Shown here: one piece after another, positions 29,250-38,139 of the stretch
Layout: each line of letters opens with the position of its first letter
How positions within the stretch are numbered: the stretch's first letter is position 1
Position numbers and translations under genes: made by a program
NCBI RefSeq assembly: GCF_030064125.1
Contig: NZ_CP125957.1
Span: 4,278,001-4,342,000 of the forward strand
Length of the DNA stretch: 64,000 nt
Direction: 5' to 3'
DNA from: Pseudomonas sp. G2-4
Lineage (GTDB): Bacteria; Pseudomonadota; Gammaproteobacteria; Pseudomonadales; Pseudomonadaceae
Notes under the pieces: model-generated
The model's input: only the letters and a program-made list of their open reading frames with translations
What the model was told of the DNA's origin: nothing
Database searches by the model: none

Positions 29250-29882
29250 TCAATGCTCTGTCAGTGAGGCAGGCGTGGCGAAGGCAATCGGCGCCGAACG
29301 GGTCAGCCCGCCCCGGCACTTGAGCACGCGCAATTGCCCAGGCCGGGCATCGATGGCGATGCGCAAGGCGGCCGGCGACGGGTTGATGGCTTCCTGGATC
29401 GAGCGCCAAGCGAACGCCAGGGTCTGGCCGGTTTCCGCCGCCACTTGCAGGCGGCGCAGGGCCCGGTCGTCCGCCTGGCGAGGCCAGCACAGCACCGCGC
29501 CACAGCTGCCCGAGCGCAGGCATTGTTCGGTGGCCCACAGGGCATCGCGCTCATCGGCCCGGATCACTGACAATTGGCGCAGGTCTACCCCGGCGTTCTG
29601 CCAGGCCTGGGGATAGGGCACGAACGGCGGCGCCACCAGCACAATCCGCTCCCCCGCCGCCGACAACCGCGCCAGGGTCGGCCACACCAGTTGCAACTCA
29701 CCCACGCCCGGCGCGGCGATGAGCAATTCCGTCAACGCCGCTTCCGGCCAACCACCGCTGGGCAACGCCGCGTCCAATGCAGCATGGCCGGTGGGTTGTG
29801 GGCTGGCGGCCGGAGGAGCAGGCCGGCCCTTCCAGACCTGGCCGCCATTGAACAGCGTGTCCAGCGCGACGACAGCGCCCAT
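29250..29882 (-). CDS. imuA: ImuA, RecA/SulA-like translesion cassette protein
   Basis: This 210-residue RecA-fold relative (ImuA, often annotated SulA-like) is the first effector gene of the cassette. It contains GHAALDAALPSGGWPEAALTELL and later RLQVAAETGQTLAFAWRS. It lacks a clear Walker A GKT, as is usual for ImuA. It shares a base with lexA2 (lexA2 ends 29882, imuA starts 29882). It is needed with ImuB and DnaE2 for SOS mutagenesis (family knowledge). Confidence 0.9.
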   Translation of the reverse strand: MGAVVALDTLFNGGQVWKGRPAPPAASPQPTGHAALDAALPSGGWPEAALTELLIAAPGVGELQLVWPTLARLSAAGERIVLVAPPFVPYPQAWQNAGVDLRQLSVIRADERDALWATEQCLRSGSCGAVLCWPRQADDRALRRLQVAAETGQTLAFAWRSIQEAINPSPAALRIAIDARPGQLRVLKCRGGLTRSAPIAFATPASLTEH

Positions 29883-30499
29883 CAGCCTTGCCTCAACAGG
29901 CCACAGAACACCCCTTCAATGGCCAGGTCTCGGTCGGCTTCGACGATGATCGGCTGGTAGGCCGGGTTGCGCGGCAGCAGGCGCACCCGTTCGCCGATTC
30001 GCTCGAAGCGCTTGATGGTGACTTCACCGTCCAGGCGTGCCACGACAATCTGGCCGTTGGAGGCTTGCGGCGTGCGCTGCACGCCCACCAGGTCACCGTC
30101 GAAAATACCGTCCTCGATCATCGAGTCGCCTTGGACCCGCAGCAGGTAATCCGGCGCCTTGGTGAACATCGCCGGGTCCAGCATCAAGCGGCTGTGGACC
30201 TCGGCATCGGCGCCAATCGGCCGGCCGGCAGCCACTCGCCCCAGCACCGGTACGTCCAGCAGTTCGGGGCGCGCTGGCTGGTTCAGCAAGCGGATACCTC
30301 GGGCCTGGTGCGGATTGACCTCGATGAAACCGGCCTCGGTCAGCGCCAGCACGTGCTTGCGCGCCACACTGCGGGAGGCGAAACCGAACGCCTCGCTGAT
30401 TTCAGCGAGGCTCGGAGGCTGACCCTGCTCGGCGATGCGTTCGCGGATGAAGGTCAGGATGGCGGTACGGCGGGGCGTGAGAGTCGTCATGGAGTACAT
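29882..30499 (-). CDS. lexA: Second LexA repressor, LexA2, of the imuA-imuB-dnaE2 cassette
   Basis: This 205-residue LexA has an N-terminal winged helix (RRTAILTFIRERIAEQG, then SLAEISEAFGFASRSVARKH) and an S24 self-cleavage domain. The cleavage site Ala-Gly is in VLGRVAAGRPIG, the serine in GDSMIEDGIFDGD and the lysine in DGEVTIKRFE. It heads the lexA2-imuA-imuB-dnaE2 operon known in P. putida, where LexA2 represses only its own operon. Start ATG 30499 (MYSMTTL) is used; a second ATG at 30490 is equally possible. Either start lies in or beside the LexA2-type operator, so the operator covers the initiation region. Confidence 0.94.
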   Translation of the reverse strand: MYSMTTLTPRRTAILTFIRERIAEQGQPPSLAEISEAFGFASRSVARKHVLALTEAGFIEVNPHQARGIRLLNQPARPELLDVPVLGRVAAGRPIGADAEVHSRLMLDPAMFTKAPDYLLRVQGDSMIEDGIFDGDLVGVQRTPQASNGQIVVARLDGEVTIKRFERIGERVRLLPRNPAYQPIIVEADRDLAIEGVFCGLLRQG

Positions 30500-30507
30500 T
30501 TGTACTC
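30492..30507. promoter_or_regulatory. LexA2 operator over the lexA2 start codon
   Basis: GAGTACATTTGTACTC is a 16-nt near-perfect palindrome containing GTAC-N4-GTAC (30494-30505). This is the form described for the second LexA of Pseudomonas cassettes, distinct from the canonical CTGT-N8-ACAG. It overlaps ATG 30499. Confidence 0.85.
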
Positions 30508-30566
30508 TTTCGGGATTTTTCTGACAAGCGCCGCCAGTCAGTTCACAGGTTGACTGCACAAGTCCT

Positions 30567-30697
30567 TGTGGCGAGGGAGCTTGCTCCCGCTCGGCTGCGC
30601 AGCAGCCGTAAAAACCTACCTAATGTTTCCCAAATACACCGTGTTGAATGATTTGGGGCTGCTGCGCAGCCCAGCGGGAGCAAGCTCCCTCGCCACA
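30567..30697. repeat. REPIN, family 1
   Basis: A forward core at 30567 and an inverted core ending 30697, in the gap between lexA2 and the next minus-strand gene. Confidence 0.9.
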
Positions 30698-30720
30698 GGT
30701 GTTGTCTCGGGATTGCGTGA

Positions 30721-31605
30721 TCAGGGCAGCAACAACCCTTGCTCACGCTCACACAACTGCACCACGTAATCCCACAGCACCCGCAACCGCACGGATTTAT
30801 GCAGTTCACGGCGGGTGCTGATCCAGTAGCTGCGGCGGATGGTTTCGTCTGGCAGCAGTGGCACCAGCGTCGGGTCGCCGCTGGCCATGTAGCAAGGCAG
30901 CACAGCGATCCCCAGGCCCGAGCGCGCAGCCTGTTGCTGGGCGATGACGCTGGTGCTGTGGAACACCACCCGGGGGTTGCGGCAAAAACTGTTGAGGAAC
31001 ATCAGTTCCTGGCTGAACAGCAGGTCGTCGACGTAACCGATCCAGGCGTGGCGGGCCAGGTCTTCGCGGCTGCGCAGCGCGGGCGAGCGATTCAGGTAGG
31101 CCTGGCTGGCGTACAGCGCCAGGCTGTAGTCGGTGAGCTTGCGGGTCACCAGCAGGTCGGCCGCCGGGCGTTCGAGATGGATGCTGATTTCCGCCTCACG
31201 GTTGAGGATGCTGACAAACCGCGGCACAGCCACCAGCTCCACTTCCAACCCCGGATAACGCTGGAACAACCCGTCCATGCGACTGGCCAGGAACATGATG
31301 CCCAAACCTTCGGTCACCCCCAGGCGGATCTTGCCCAGGGGCGCGCTGGACTGGGTGATGTCCTCCTGGGCCAGCAGCGCCACGTTTTCCATGGCCTCGG
31401 CGTGCTTGAGCAGCGCCTCGCCGGCCGGGGTCAGTTCGTAGCCTTGGGCATGCTGGACAAACAGCGCGGTGCCCAGGCTCTTCTCGATGGCTTCGATGTG
31501 CCGGGCCACCGTGGCGTGGGTGGTGTTCAGGCGGCGTGCGGCCGTCAGCAAGCGACCGCTGCGTTGCAGCTCCAGAAAGTAGCGCAGGTCATTCCAGTCG
31601 AACAT
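30721..31605 (-). CDS. LysR-family regulator, divergent from a GMC oxidoreductase
   Basis: This 294-residue LysR-type regulator has an N-terminal HTH (RSGRLLTAARRLNTTHATVA) and a LysR substrate domain (LGVTEGLGIMFLASRM). The start at 31605 has GGAGGG 6-11 nt upstream. It is divergent from the GMC gene across 130 nt that carry direct AAAACTAACA repeats, so control of the GMC/transporter pair is likely. The inducer is unknown. Confidence 0.92.
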   Translation of the reverse strand: MFDWNDLRYFLELQRSGRLLTAARRLNTTHATVARHIEAIEKSLGTALFVQHAQGYELTPAGEALLKHAEAMENVALLAQEDITQSSAPLGKIRLGVTEGLGIMFLASRMDGLFQRYPGLEVELVAVPRFVSILNREAEISIHLERPAADLLVTRKLTDYSLALYASQAYLNRSPALRSREDLARHAWIGYVDDLLFSQELMFLNSFCRNPRVVFHSTSVIAQQQAARSGLGIAVLPCYMASGDPTLVPLLPDETIRRSYWISTRRELHKSVRLRVLWDYVVQLCEREQGLLLP

Positions 31606-31663
31606 CAACCCTCCTTGAACACGCCTGACGGCACAGCTGTTTATAAACGCACAGCAGCTGCGC

Positions 31664-31695
31664 AAAAACTAACATTCTTTTGACGAAAACTAACA
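31664..31695. promoter_or_regulatory. Direct repeats in the LysR/GMC intergenic region
   Basis: AAAACTAACA occurs at 31665-31674 and again at 31686-31695, same strand, 21 bp apart (two helical turns). They lie between the divergent genes and are candidates for LysR binding. Confidence 0.45.
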
Positions 31696-31735
31696 ACTAG
31701 GATGGCTCCCACAAGAACAAAAAATGAGGTCGCGA

Positions 31736-33379
31736 ATGCAACCTGTCGTCGATGAATACGATTATGTGATCGTGGGCGCCGGCCCTGCCGGATGCCTGCT
31801 GGCCAACCGGCTCTCGGCCAACCCGCAACATCGGGTGCTGCTGCTCGAGGCCGGTGGGCGCGACAACTATCCGTGGATTCACATCCCGGTCGGCTACCTG
31901 TTCTGCATCGGCAACCCCCGCACCGACTGGTGCTTCAAGACCGAAGCGCAACCCGGTCTGCAAGGGCGCGCCTTGAGTTACCCACGGGGCAAGGTCCTGG
32001 GCGGTTGCTCCTCCATCAACGGCATGATCTACATGCGCGGCCAGGCTGCGGACTACGATGGCTGGGCCGCCGAGGGCAATCCCGGCTGGGCCTGGAACGA
32101 CGTGTTGCCGCTGTTCAGGCAGAGTGAAAACCACTTTGCCGGCGATTCCGAATTCCACGGTGCCGGCGGTGAATGGCGAGTCGAACGCCAACGCCTGTCA
32201 TGGCCGATTCTCGATGCGTTCCGCACCGCCGCCGAGCAGAGCGGCATTCCCAACGTCGACGACTTCAACGGCGGCGACAATGAAGGCTGCGGCTACTTCC
32301 AGGTCAACCAGAGGGCCGGGGTCCGCTGGAACGCGGCCAAGGCCTTTCTCAAACCGGTTCGCCAGCGCCCCAACCTCACCGTGTTGACCGACGTCGAAGT
32401 CGACCGCGTGTTGCTGCGTGATGACCGGGCCTACGCCGTCAGCGCCCGCTGGCAAGGCAAAGGCATGACCTTCAAGGCGCGTAAGGAAATCGTGCTGTGC
32501 GCCGGGGCCGTTGGCTCGCCGGGGATCCTGCAACGCTCCGGGATCGGCCCACGCAACCTGTTGCAACGCCTGGGCATCGGCGTGGTGCATGAACTGCCCG
32601 GCGTCGGCGGCAACTTGCAAGACCATCTTCAACTGCGGCTGATCTACCAGCTGGAAAATGCCCGCACCTTGAACCAGATCGCCGGCACCTTATGGGGCAA
32701 GATGGGCATGGGCCTGCGCTACCTGTACGACCGCAGCGGCCCACTGTCCATGGCCCCCAGCCAACTCGGCGCATTCGCCCGCTCGGGGCCGGAACAGACC
32801 TCGGCCAACCTCGAATACCACGTACAACCATTGTCCCTGGAACGCTTCGGCGAACCGCTGCACAGCTTCCCGGCGTTCACCGCGTCGGTCTGCGACCTGC
32901 GTCCGCAAAGTCGTGGCCGGGTCGATATCCGCTCGGCCGACCCGCACGAAGCGCCGCTGATCCAGCCCAATTACCTGAGCCACCCCGAAGACCTGCGGGT
33001 CGCCGCCGACGCCATCCGCCTGACCCGACGCATCGTCGCGGCCCCCGCGCTGAGCCGCTTCAAACCGGTGGAATACCTGCCGGGCCCCAGCCTGCAAACT
33101 GAAGAAGAACTGCACCAGGCCGCCGCTCGCATCGGTACGACGATTTTCCACCCGGTGGGCACCTGCCGCATGGGCCAGGACCGCGACGCCGTGGTGGATG
33201 CGCAACTGCGGGTCCACGGCGTCAAAGGCCTGCGCATCGCCGACGCCTCGATCATGCCGCGCATCACCTCGGGCAACACCTGCTCGCCGACGCTGATGAT
33301 TGCCGAGAAGGCGGCGCAGATGATGCTTGAGGCAGACACAAGAATCACCACGTCCCAAAAGGAGCCGGCCACGGTCTGA
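31736..33379 (+). CDS. GMC-family FAD-dependent oxidoreductase (choline-dehydrogenase-like)
   Basis: This 547-residue glucose-methanol-choline oxidoreductase has an N-terminal FAD-binding VIVGAGPAGCLLANRLS, then GKVLGGCSSINGMIYMRGQ (GMC signature 1, near residue 85), LCAGAVGSPGILQRSGIG (signature 2, near residue 260) and the catalytic-His region HPVGTCRMG near residue 480. ATG 31736 follows GAGG by 8 nt; an upstream ATG at 31724 is possible. The substrate is probably a primary alcohol, but it is not certain to be choline: no betB/betI is adjacent. It pairs with the LysR regulator and the MHS transporter downstream. Confidence 0.88.
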   Translation: MQPVVDEYDYVIVGAGPAGCLLANRLSANPQHRVLLLEAGGRDNYPWIHIPVGYLFCIGNPRTDWCFKTEAQPGLQGRALSYPRGKVLGGCSSINGMIYMRGQAADYDGWAAEGNPGWAWNDVLPLFRQSENHFAGDSEFHGAGGEWRVERQRLSWPILDAFRTAAEQSGIPNVDDFNGGDNEGCGYFQVNQRAGVRWNAAKAFLKPVRQRPNLTVLTDVEVDRVLLRDDRAYAVSARWQGKGMTFKARKEIVLCAGAVGSPGILQRSGIGPRNLLQRLGIGVVHELPGVGGNLQDHLQLRLIYQLENARTLNQIAGTLWGKMGMGLRYLYDRSGPLSMAPSQLGAFARSGPEQTSANLEYHVQPLSLERFGEPLHSFPAFTASVCDLRPQSRGRVDIRSADPHEAPLIQPNYLSHPEDLRVAADAIRLTRRIVAAPALSRFKPVEYLPGPSLQTEEELHQAAARIGTTIFHPVGTCRMGQDRDAVVDAQLRVHGVKGLRIADASIMPRITSGNTCSPTLMIAEKAAQMMLEADTRITTSQKEPATV

Positions 33380-33397
33380 AGAACAACAGAGTCCCCC

Positions 33398-33487
33398 TGT
33401 GGGAGCGAGCCTGCTCGCGAAGGCGGTGTGTCAGCTAACGATGATGTCGACTGGCACACCGCATTCGCGAGCAGGCTCGCTCCCACA
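33398..33487. repeat. REPIN, family 2
   Basis: TGTGGGAGCGAGCCTGCTCG at 33398 with the inverse ending 33487, between the oxidoreductase and transporter genes. Confidence 0.9.
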
Positions 33488-33586
33488 AGGGAATGTGTGT
33501 AAGCAAAGGAAACGCATCAAAGCAGGAGACGCCACCCCGGCGTCGACAGTGGAACAACAAAAACAATCACTGTGAGGGATACCGCA

Positions 33587-35209
33587 ATGTCTGAACATGT
33601 TCAGCCCCTGGAAGCCACGCGCAGCGCCGGCACCAGCCAGGAAACCCAGAAAGTCATCTTCGCCTCGTCCCTGGGGACGGTGTTCGAGTGGTACGACTTT
33701 TTCCTCTACGGCGCCCTGGCGGCGGTGATCAGCAAGCAGTTCTTCGCCGGGGTCAACGACACTACGGCGTTCATCTTCGCGCTGATGGCGTTCGCCGCCG
33801 GCTTCATCGTGCGGCCGTTCGGTGCGCTGGTGTTCGGGCGGTTGGGGGACATGATCGGACGCAAATACACGTTCCTGGCAACCATCGTGCTCATGGGCCT
33901 GGCGACGTTCTGCGTCGGCCTGCTGCCCAACTACGCCACCATCGGCATCGCCGCACCGATCATCCTGGTGGTGCTGCGCATGCTCCAAGGCCTGGCCCTG
34001 GGCGGTGAGTACGGCGGCGCCGCCACCTACGTCGCCGAACACGCGCCCATGGGCAAGCGCGGCTTCCACACCAGTTGGATTCAGTCCACCGCCACGCTCG
34101 GGCTGCTGCTGTCGCTGCTGGTGGTGCTGGGCTGCCGCTACTTCACCGGTGATCAGTTCGAAGTCTGGGGCTGGCGCATTCCGTTCCTGCTGTCGATCCT
34201 GCTACTGGGCATCTCCACCTGGATTCGCCTGAGCCTGCACGAATCGCCGTCCTTCGTAAAAATGAAAGAAGAAGGCAAGTGCTGCAAGGCGCCGATCCGC
34301 GAATCCTTCGGCAAATGGGAAAACCTGAAAGTGGTGCTGATCGCCCTCTTCAGCATCAACGCCGGCCAAGCAGTGACCTTCTACGCCGCACAGTTCTACG
34401 TGCTGTTTTTCCTCACCCAGTTCCTGAAAATGGACCCGGCCCTGGCCAACAGCTTGCTGATCGTCAGCGTAGTGATCGGCGCACCGTTCTTCATCTTTTT
34501 TGGCTGGCTGTCGGACAAGGTCGGGCGCAAACCGGTACTGATGATCGGCCTGCTGCTGGCGACGGCATTGTACTTCCCGATCTTCAAGACCCTGGCCCAC
34601 TATGCCAACCCGGCCATCGACATGGCGAGCCGTCAGGCGCCAATCACCGTGATCGCCGACCCGGCCACCTGCACCTTCCAGTTCGACCCGGTGGGCAAGG
34701 CGCGTTTTGATAGCCCCTGCGACAAGGTCAAGACTTTCCTGGTCAAGCAAGGCCTGCCCTACAGCAGCGTCGCGGCCCCGGCCGGCAGCACGGTGCAGGT
34801 CAGTGTCGGCGACGTGAAACTCGAAGGCTATGACGAAGCCGCCCTGCGCGGTGCGGTGACCCTGGCCGGCTACCCGCAGCAGGCCGACGCCCAACAGATC
34901 AACCGGCCGATGATTGTGGCGCTGATCGTGGCGCTGATCATCATCTCGGCGATGTGCTACGGCCCGTTGGCGGCGTTGATGGTCGAGCTGTTCCCAACCC
35001 GGATCCGCTACACCTCCATGTCCCTGCCCTACCACATCGGCAACGGCTGGTTTGGCGGCTTCCTGCCCACCGTGTCGTTCGCCCTGGTGGTCTACACCGG
35101 GGATATCTTCTACGGGCTGTGGTACCCGGTGGTGATTACCGGGGTGAGCCTGGTAGTGGGCATGATCTGCCTGCGGGAAACCCGGAACGTGGACCTGGAT
35201 AAGAACTGA
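33587..35209 (+). CDS. MHS-family MFS transporter with a large hydrophilic insertion
   Basis: This 540-residue major facilitator of the metabolite:proton symporter group has FEWYDFFLYG in TM1 (near residue 30), GRLGDMIGRKYTF between TM2 and TM3, RMLQGLALGGEYGGAATYVAEH in TM4 and GWLSDKVGRKPVLMIG between TM8 and TM9. Residues about 345-437 form an extra hydrophilic stretch with two cysteines (ATCTF and DSPCDK), unlike the short loops of ordinary members but known in a subset of the family. Substrate is unknown. ATG 33587 follows GAGGGAT. It may feed the neighbouring GMC enzyme. Confidence 0.88.
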   Translation: MSEHVQPLEATRSAGTSQETQKVIFASSLGTVFEWYDFFLYGALAAVISKQFFAGVNDTTAFIFALMAFAAGFIVRPFGALVFGRLGDMIGRKYTFLATIVLMGLATFCVGLLPNYATIGIAAPIILVVLRMLQGLALGGEYGGAATYVAEHAPMGKRGFHTSWIQSTATLGLLLSLLVVLGCRYFTGDQFEVWGWRIPFLLSILLLGISTWIRLSLHESPSFVKMKEEGKCCKAPIRESFGKWENLKVVLIALFSINAGQAVTFYAAQFYVLFFLTQFLKMDPALANSLLIVSVVIGAPFFIFFGWLSDKVGRKPVLMIGLLLATALYFPIFKTLAHYANPAIDMASRQAPITVIADPATCTFQFDPVGKARFDSPCDKVKTFLVKQGLPYSSVAAPAGSTVQVSVGDVKLEGYDEAALRGAVTLAGYPQQADAQQINRPMIVALIVALIIISAMCYGPLAALMVELFPTRIRYTSMSLPYHIGNGWFGGFLPTVSFALVVYTGDIFYGLWYPVVITGVSLVVGMICLRETRNVDLDKN

Positions 35210-35233
35210 GAAACGGCTGCTTCAGCAACATCC

Positions 35234-35325
35234 TGTGGCGAGGGAGCTTGCTCCCGCTGGACTGCGAAGCAGGCCCCTCTTGGCGGTCGCTGCGCACCCG
35301 AGCGGGAGCAAGCTCCCTCGCCACA
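35234..35325. repeat. REPIN, family 1 (short middle)
   Basis: A forward core at 35234 and an inverted core ending 35325, between convergent genes. Confidence 0.9.
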
Positions 35326-35345
35326 AGGTCTGCCTGCCGAATGCC

Positions 35346-35753
35346 TCAGTGAACCTGGTGATCCTTTACCGTGCTTTCCACCAGATCCAACATCTGCCCC
35401 AACGCCCAAGGCTTGGCGATGAAGGACGCGTGGTGCTTGATCCCGGCGCTTTCCGGGGTCTCGAAACCGGACATGATCAGCAACGGTATCTGCGGCCAAC
35501 GGTCACCGGTAACGTTGGCCAGGTCCGCACCGTTCAGCATGCCGGGCATGGTGATGTCGGTAAGCAGCAGGTCGACGTAATCAGCGCTCTCCTCGAGAAA
35601 CGTCAGTGCCGCGTCGGCGCTTTCCCGAGGCTCCACGACAAACCCTTCGTCTTCGAGGATTTCGCACAAAAACTCTAGGATCGTCGGATCATCTTCAACA
35701 ACGAGGATCAAACGTGTAGTCGCCTGTCCGTTGCCCTTTGGCATCGAATTCAT
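35346..35753 (-). CDS. Single-domain response regulator
   Basis: This 135-residue CheY-like receiver with no output domain has the acidic pair in VVEDDPTILEFL, the phospho-Asp in DLLLTDITMPGM and the conserved Lys in FIAKPWALGQ. Start ATG 35753 is chosen since GGAGAG lies 8 nt upstream; the longer frame begins in the gap. It could be a stand-alone partner of a hybrid kinase such as that at 22343, but no kinase is adjacent. Confidence 0.88.
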   Translation of the reverse strand: MNSMPKGNGQATTRLILVVEDDPTILEFLCEILEDEGFVVEPRESADAALTFLEESADYVDLLLTDITMPGMLNGADLANVTGDRWPQIPLLIMSGFETPESAGIKHHASFIAKPWALGQMLDLVESTVKDHQVH

Positions 35754-35900
35754 GAAAGTGACTCTCCTTGACCTCATAAATCTTTTTTGCGGTTTCAACC
35801 GCTGTGCAAGTTATGAGCGATGCCTGTGCGAGAAATTCATTTTGCCTGTAGTTATCCCGCCGAACGTCGTGCCAGACATCCCGTCGCAACCCAGAGCAAT

Positions 35901-35930
35901 GTTTTATCTGTATATCCATACAGATAAAAC
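35901..35930. promoter_or_regulatory. Canonical LexA (SOS) box upstream of topB
   Basis: A perfect 13-bp inverted repeat (GTTTTATCTGTAT, 4 nt, ATACAGATAAAAC) contains CTGTATATCCATACAG at 35908-35923, the CTGT-N8-ACAG LexA1 box. It is 71 bp upstream of the topB start and about 150 bp upstream of the divergent response-regulator gene, so either could be the target. Confidence 0.8.
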
Positions 35931-35993
35931 TTGCCCCGACACGCATCCATGACCATGCTACAGCCCCATGAAGTCTGTTGAGGATTGGGTGCC

Positions 35994-37940
35994 ATGCAGT
36001 TGTACCTATGTGAAAAGCCGTCCCAGGCCAAGGACATCGCCGCCGTGCTCGGTGCCACGCGCCGTGGCGACGGTTGCTGGCTGGGCGCGAACGTCACGGT
36101 CACCTGGTGCATCGGTCATCTGCTGGAAACCGCTCCGCCCGACGCCTACGACGCCCGCTACAAGCGCTGGGTGCTGGCCGACCTGCCTATCGTGCCGGCG
36201 CAATGGAAAATGACCGTCAAGCCGAAAACCGCCAGCCAATACAAGGCGGTCAAGCGCCTGCTGGGGGAAGCGAAGGCACTGGTGATTGCCACCGACGCCG
36301 ACCGTGAGGGCGAAATGATCGCCCGGGAGCTGGTGGAACATTGCCGCTATCGCGGGCCAATCCAACGGCTATGGCTGTCGGCCCTGGACGAGGCGTCGAT
36401 CCGCAAGGCCCTGGCGACCCTCAAGCCGGGCGCCGAAACCTTCAACCTGTATCATTCGGCCTTGGGCCGTTCCCGGGCCGACTGGCTGATCGGCATGAAC
36501 ATGAGTCGCCTGTTCACGCTGCTGGGGCGCCAGTCCGGCTACCAAGGCGTGCTGCCGGTGGGCCGCGTGCAGACACCGACGCTGCGACTGGTGGTGGATC
36601 GCGACCGCAGCATCGCCAACTTCGTGCCGGTCGCCTATTGGGCCATCGACGTGCAGCTCAGCCACGATGGCACGGCCTTCACCGCCCAATGGCGCGCCGA
36701 CCCGGATGCTTGCGACGATCAGGAGCGTTGCCTGAACCAGGCCCTGGCCCGCGATGCCGCCCAGGCCATGGGCAACGCCGCCACTGCCCGGGTGCTGAAA
36801 GTGCGTACCGAGCGCCTGCGCGAAGCGGCGCCGCTGCCGTTCGACCTGGGCACCCTTCAAGAAATCTGCTCGAAGAAGCTCGGCCTTGGCGCCCAGGAAA
36901 CCCTGGACATTGCCCAGTCGCTCTACGAAACCTACAAACTCATCACCTATCCCCGCAGCGATTGCGGTTTCCTGCCCTTGAGCCAGCACAGCGAAGCACC
37001 GGCGATCCTGGCCGCCCTCGCCCAGGCCGACCCAAGCCTTGCACCGCTGCGCGAGCACCTGCAGCCACAGCGTAAATCCCGGGCCTGGAACGACGCCAAG
37101 GTCAGCGCCCACCACGGCATCATTCCCACCGCCGCCGCGAAGAACCTCGACAAACTCGCCAACAAGCAACGAGCCGTCTATACGCTGATTCGTGCGCGCT
37201 ACCTGGCGCAGTTCCTGCCCAACCACGAGTACGACCGCACCCAGGCCGACTTTGACTGTGCCGGCCAAGCGTTGCGGGCCGTGGGCAAGCAGATCGTCGA
37301 ACCCGGCTGGAAACGCGCCCTGCCCGAAGCGCTGGCGCCGGCAAAGGGTCGTGAAGCACCGACGCCGCAAACCCTTCCGGCGCTGGCCGAAGGTCGTGAC
37401 TGCGCGGTGGACGAGGTGAAGTTCAAGGACCTGTGGACCCAACCGCCCAAGCCATTCACCGAAGGCGACCTGATCAAGGCGATGAAAAACGTCGCCAAAC
37501 TGGTAGAAGACCCGCTGCTCAAGCAAAAACTCAAGGACACCACCGGCATCGGCACCGAAGCGACCCGGGCCTCGATCATCCAGGGGCTGCTCGACCGCGG
37601 TTATCTGGTGAAAAACGGCAAGGCCCTGTCCGCCACTCCGGCGGCCTTCAGCCTGATCGACGCCGTGCCCCGCGCCATCGCCGACCCGGGCACCACCGCC
37701 ATCTGGGAGCAAGCGCTGGACATGGTGCAAAGCGGTGAAATGAGCCTGGAAGAATTCGTGACCCGGCAAGCCGCGTGGATGAGCAAGCACATCGCTCGCT
37801 GCCAGGGCATGAGCCTGACCATCAACGGCCCGGCCAGCCCTGCCGGGCGCGGGGCCACACCGTGGAAGAACAAGCGCAAGCCGGCCAAGCGCAAGACCGG
37901 CGGCGCACCGCGCAAGGCCAGCAAGGCCAAGGCCACCTGA
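35994..37940 (+). CDS. topB: DNA topoisomerase III TopB
   Basis: This 648-residue type IA topoisomerase starts LYLCEKPSQAKDIAAVLG (Toprim domain). It has metal-binding acids in ALVIATDADREGEMIAREL near residue 95 and the active-site tyrosine in KLITYPRSDCGFLP near residue 320. It passes single strands to resolve recombination and replication intermediates. The C-terminus is a lysine-rich tail (KNKRKPAKRKTGG), typical of topB, which lacks the zinc fingers of TopA. ATG 35994 follows GAGG. An SOS box upstream suggests DNA-damage induction. Confidence 0.95.
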   Translation: MQLYLCEKPSQAKDIAAVLGATRRGDGCWLGANVTVTWCIGHLLETAPPDAYDARYKRWVLADLPIVPAQWKMTVKPKTASQYKAVKRLLGEAKALVIATDADREGEMIARELVEHCRYRGPIQRLWLSALDEASIRKALATLKPGAETFNLYHSALGRSRADWLIGMNMSRLFTLLGRQSGYQGVLPVGRVQTPTLRLVVDRDRSIANFVPVAYWAIDVQLSHDGTAFTAQWRADPDACDDQERCLNQALARDAAQAMGNAATARVLKVRTERLREAAPLPFDLGTLQEICSKKLGLGAQETLDIAQSLYETYKLITYPRSDCGFLPLSQHSEAPAILAALAQADPSLAPLREHLQPQRKSRAWNDAKVSAHHGIIPTAAAKNLDKLANKQRAVYTLIRARYLAQFLPNHEYDRTQADFDCAGQALRAVGKQIVEPGWKRALPEALAPAKGREAPTPQTLPALAEGRDCAVDEVKFKDLWTQPPKPFTEGDLIKAMKNVAKLVEDPLLKQKLKDTTGIGTEATRASIIQGLLDRGYLVKNGKALSATPAAFSLIDAVPRAIADPGTTAIWEQALDMVQSGEMSLEEFVTRQAAWMSKHIARCQGMSLTINGPASPAGRGATPWKNKRKPAKRKTGGAPRKASKAKAT

Positions 37941-37970
37941 GCCGATCAGGTTCCGCCAAACACAAAGCCC

Positions 37971-38102
37971 GTGGCGAGGGAGCTTGCTCCCGCTGGGCTG
38001 CGCAGCAGCCCCTCCTCCACAACCCCTCGCTCACCCTGACCCACCGCACCGCCAGGTTTTAGGGCCGCTTCGCGCCCCAGCGGGAGCAAGCTCCCTCGCC
38101 AC
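37971..38102. repeat. REPIN, family 1
   Basis: A forward core at 37971 and an inverted core ending 38102, just downstream of topB. Confidence 0.9.
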
Positions 38103-38139
38103 GGGTCCAGGCCTCAAGCCCCATTCTTCATACCCAAAC

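Noticed and set aside
35731..35952. 73-codon plus-strand frame between the response regulator and topB
   Set aside because: It begins inside the opposite-strand regulator gene and ends at the SOS palindrome; no SD.
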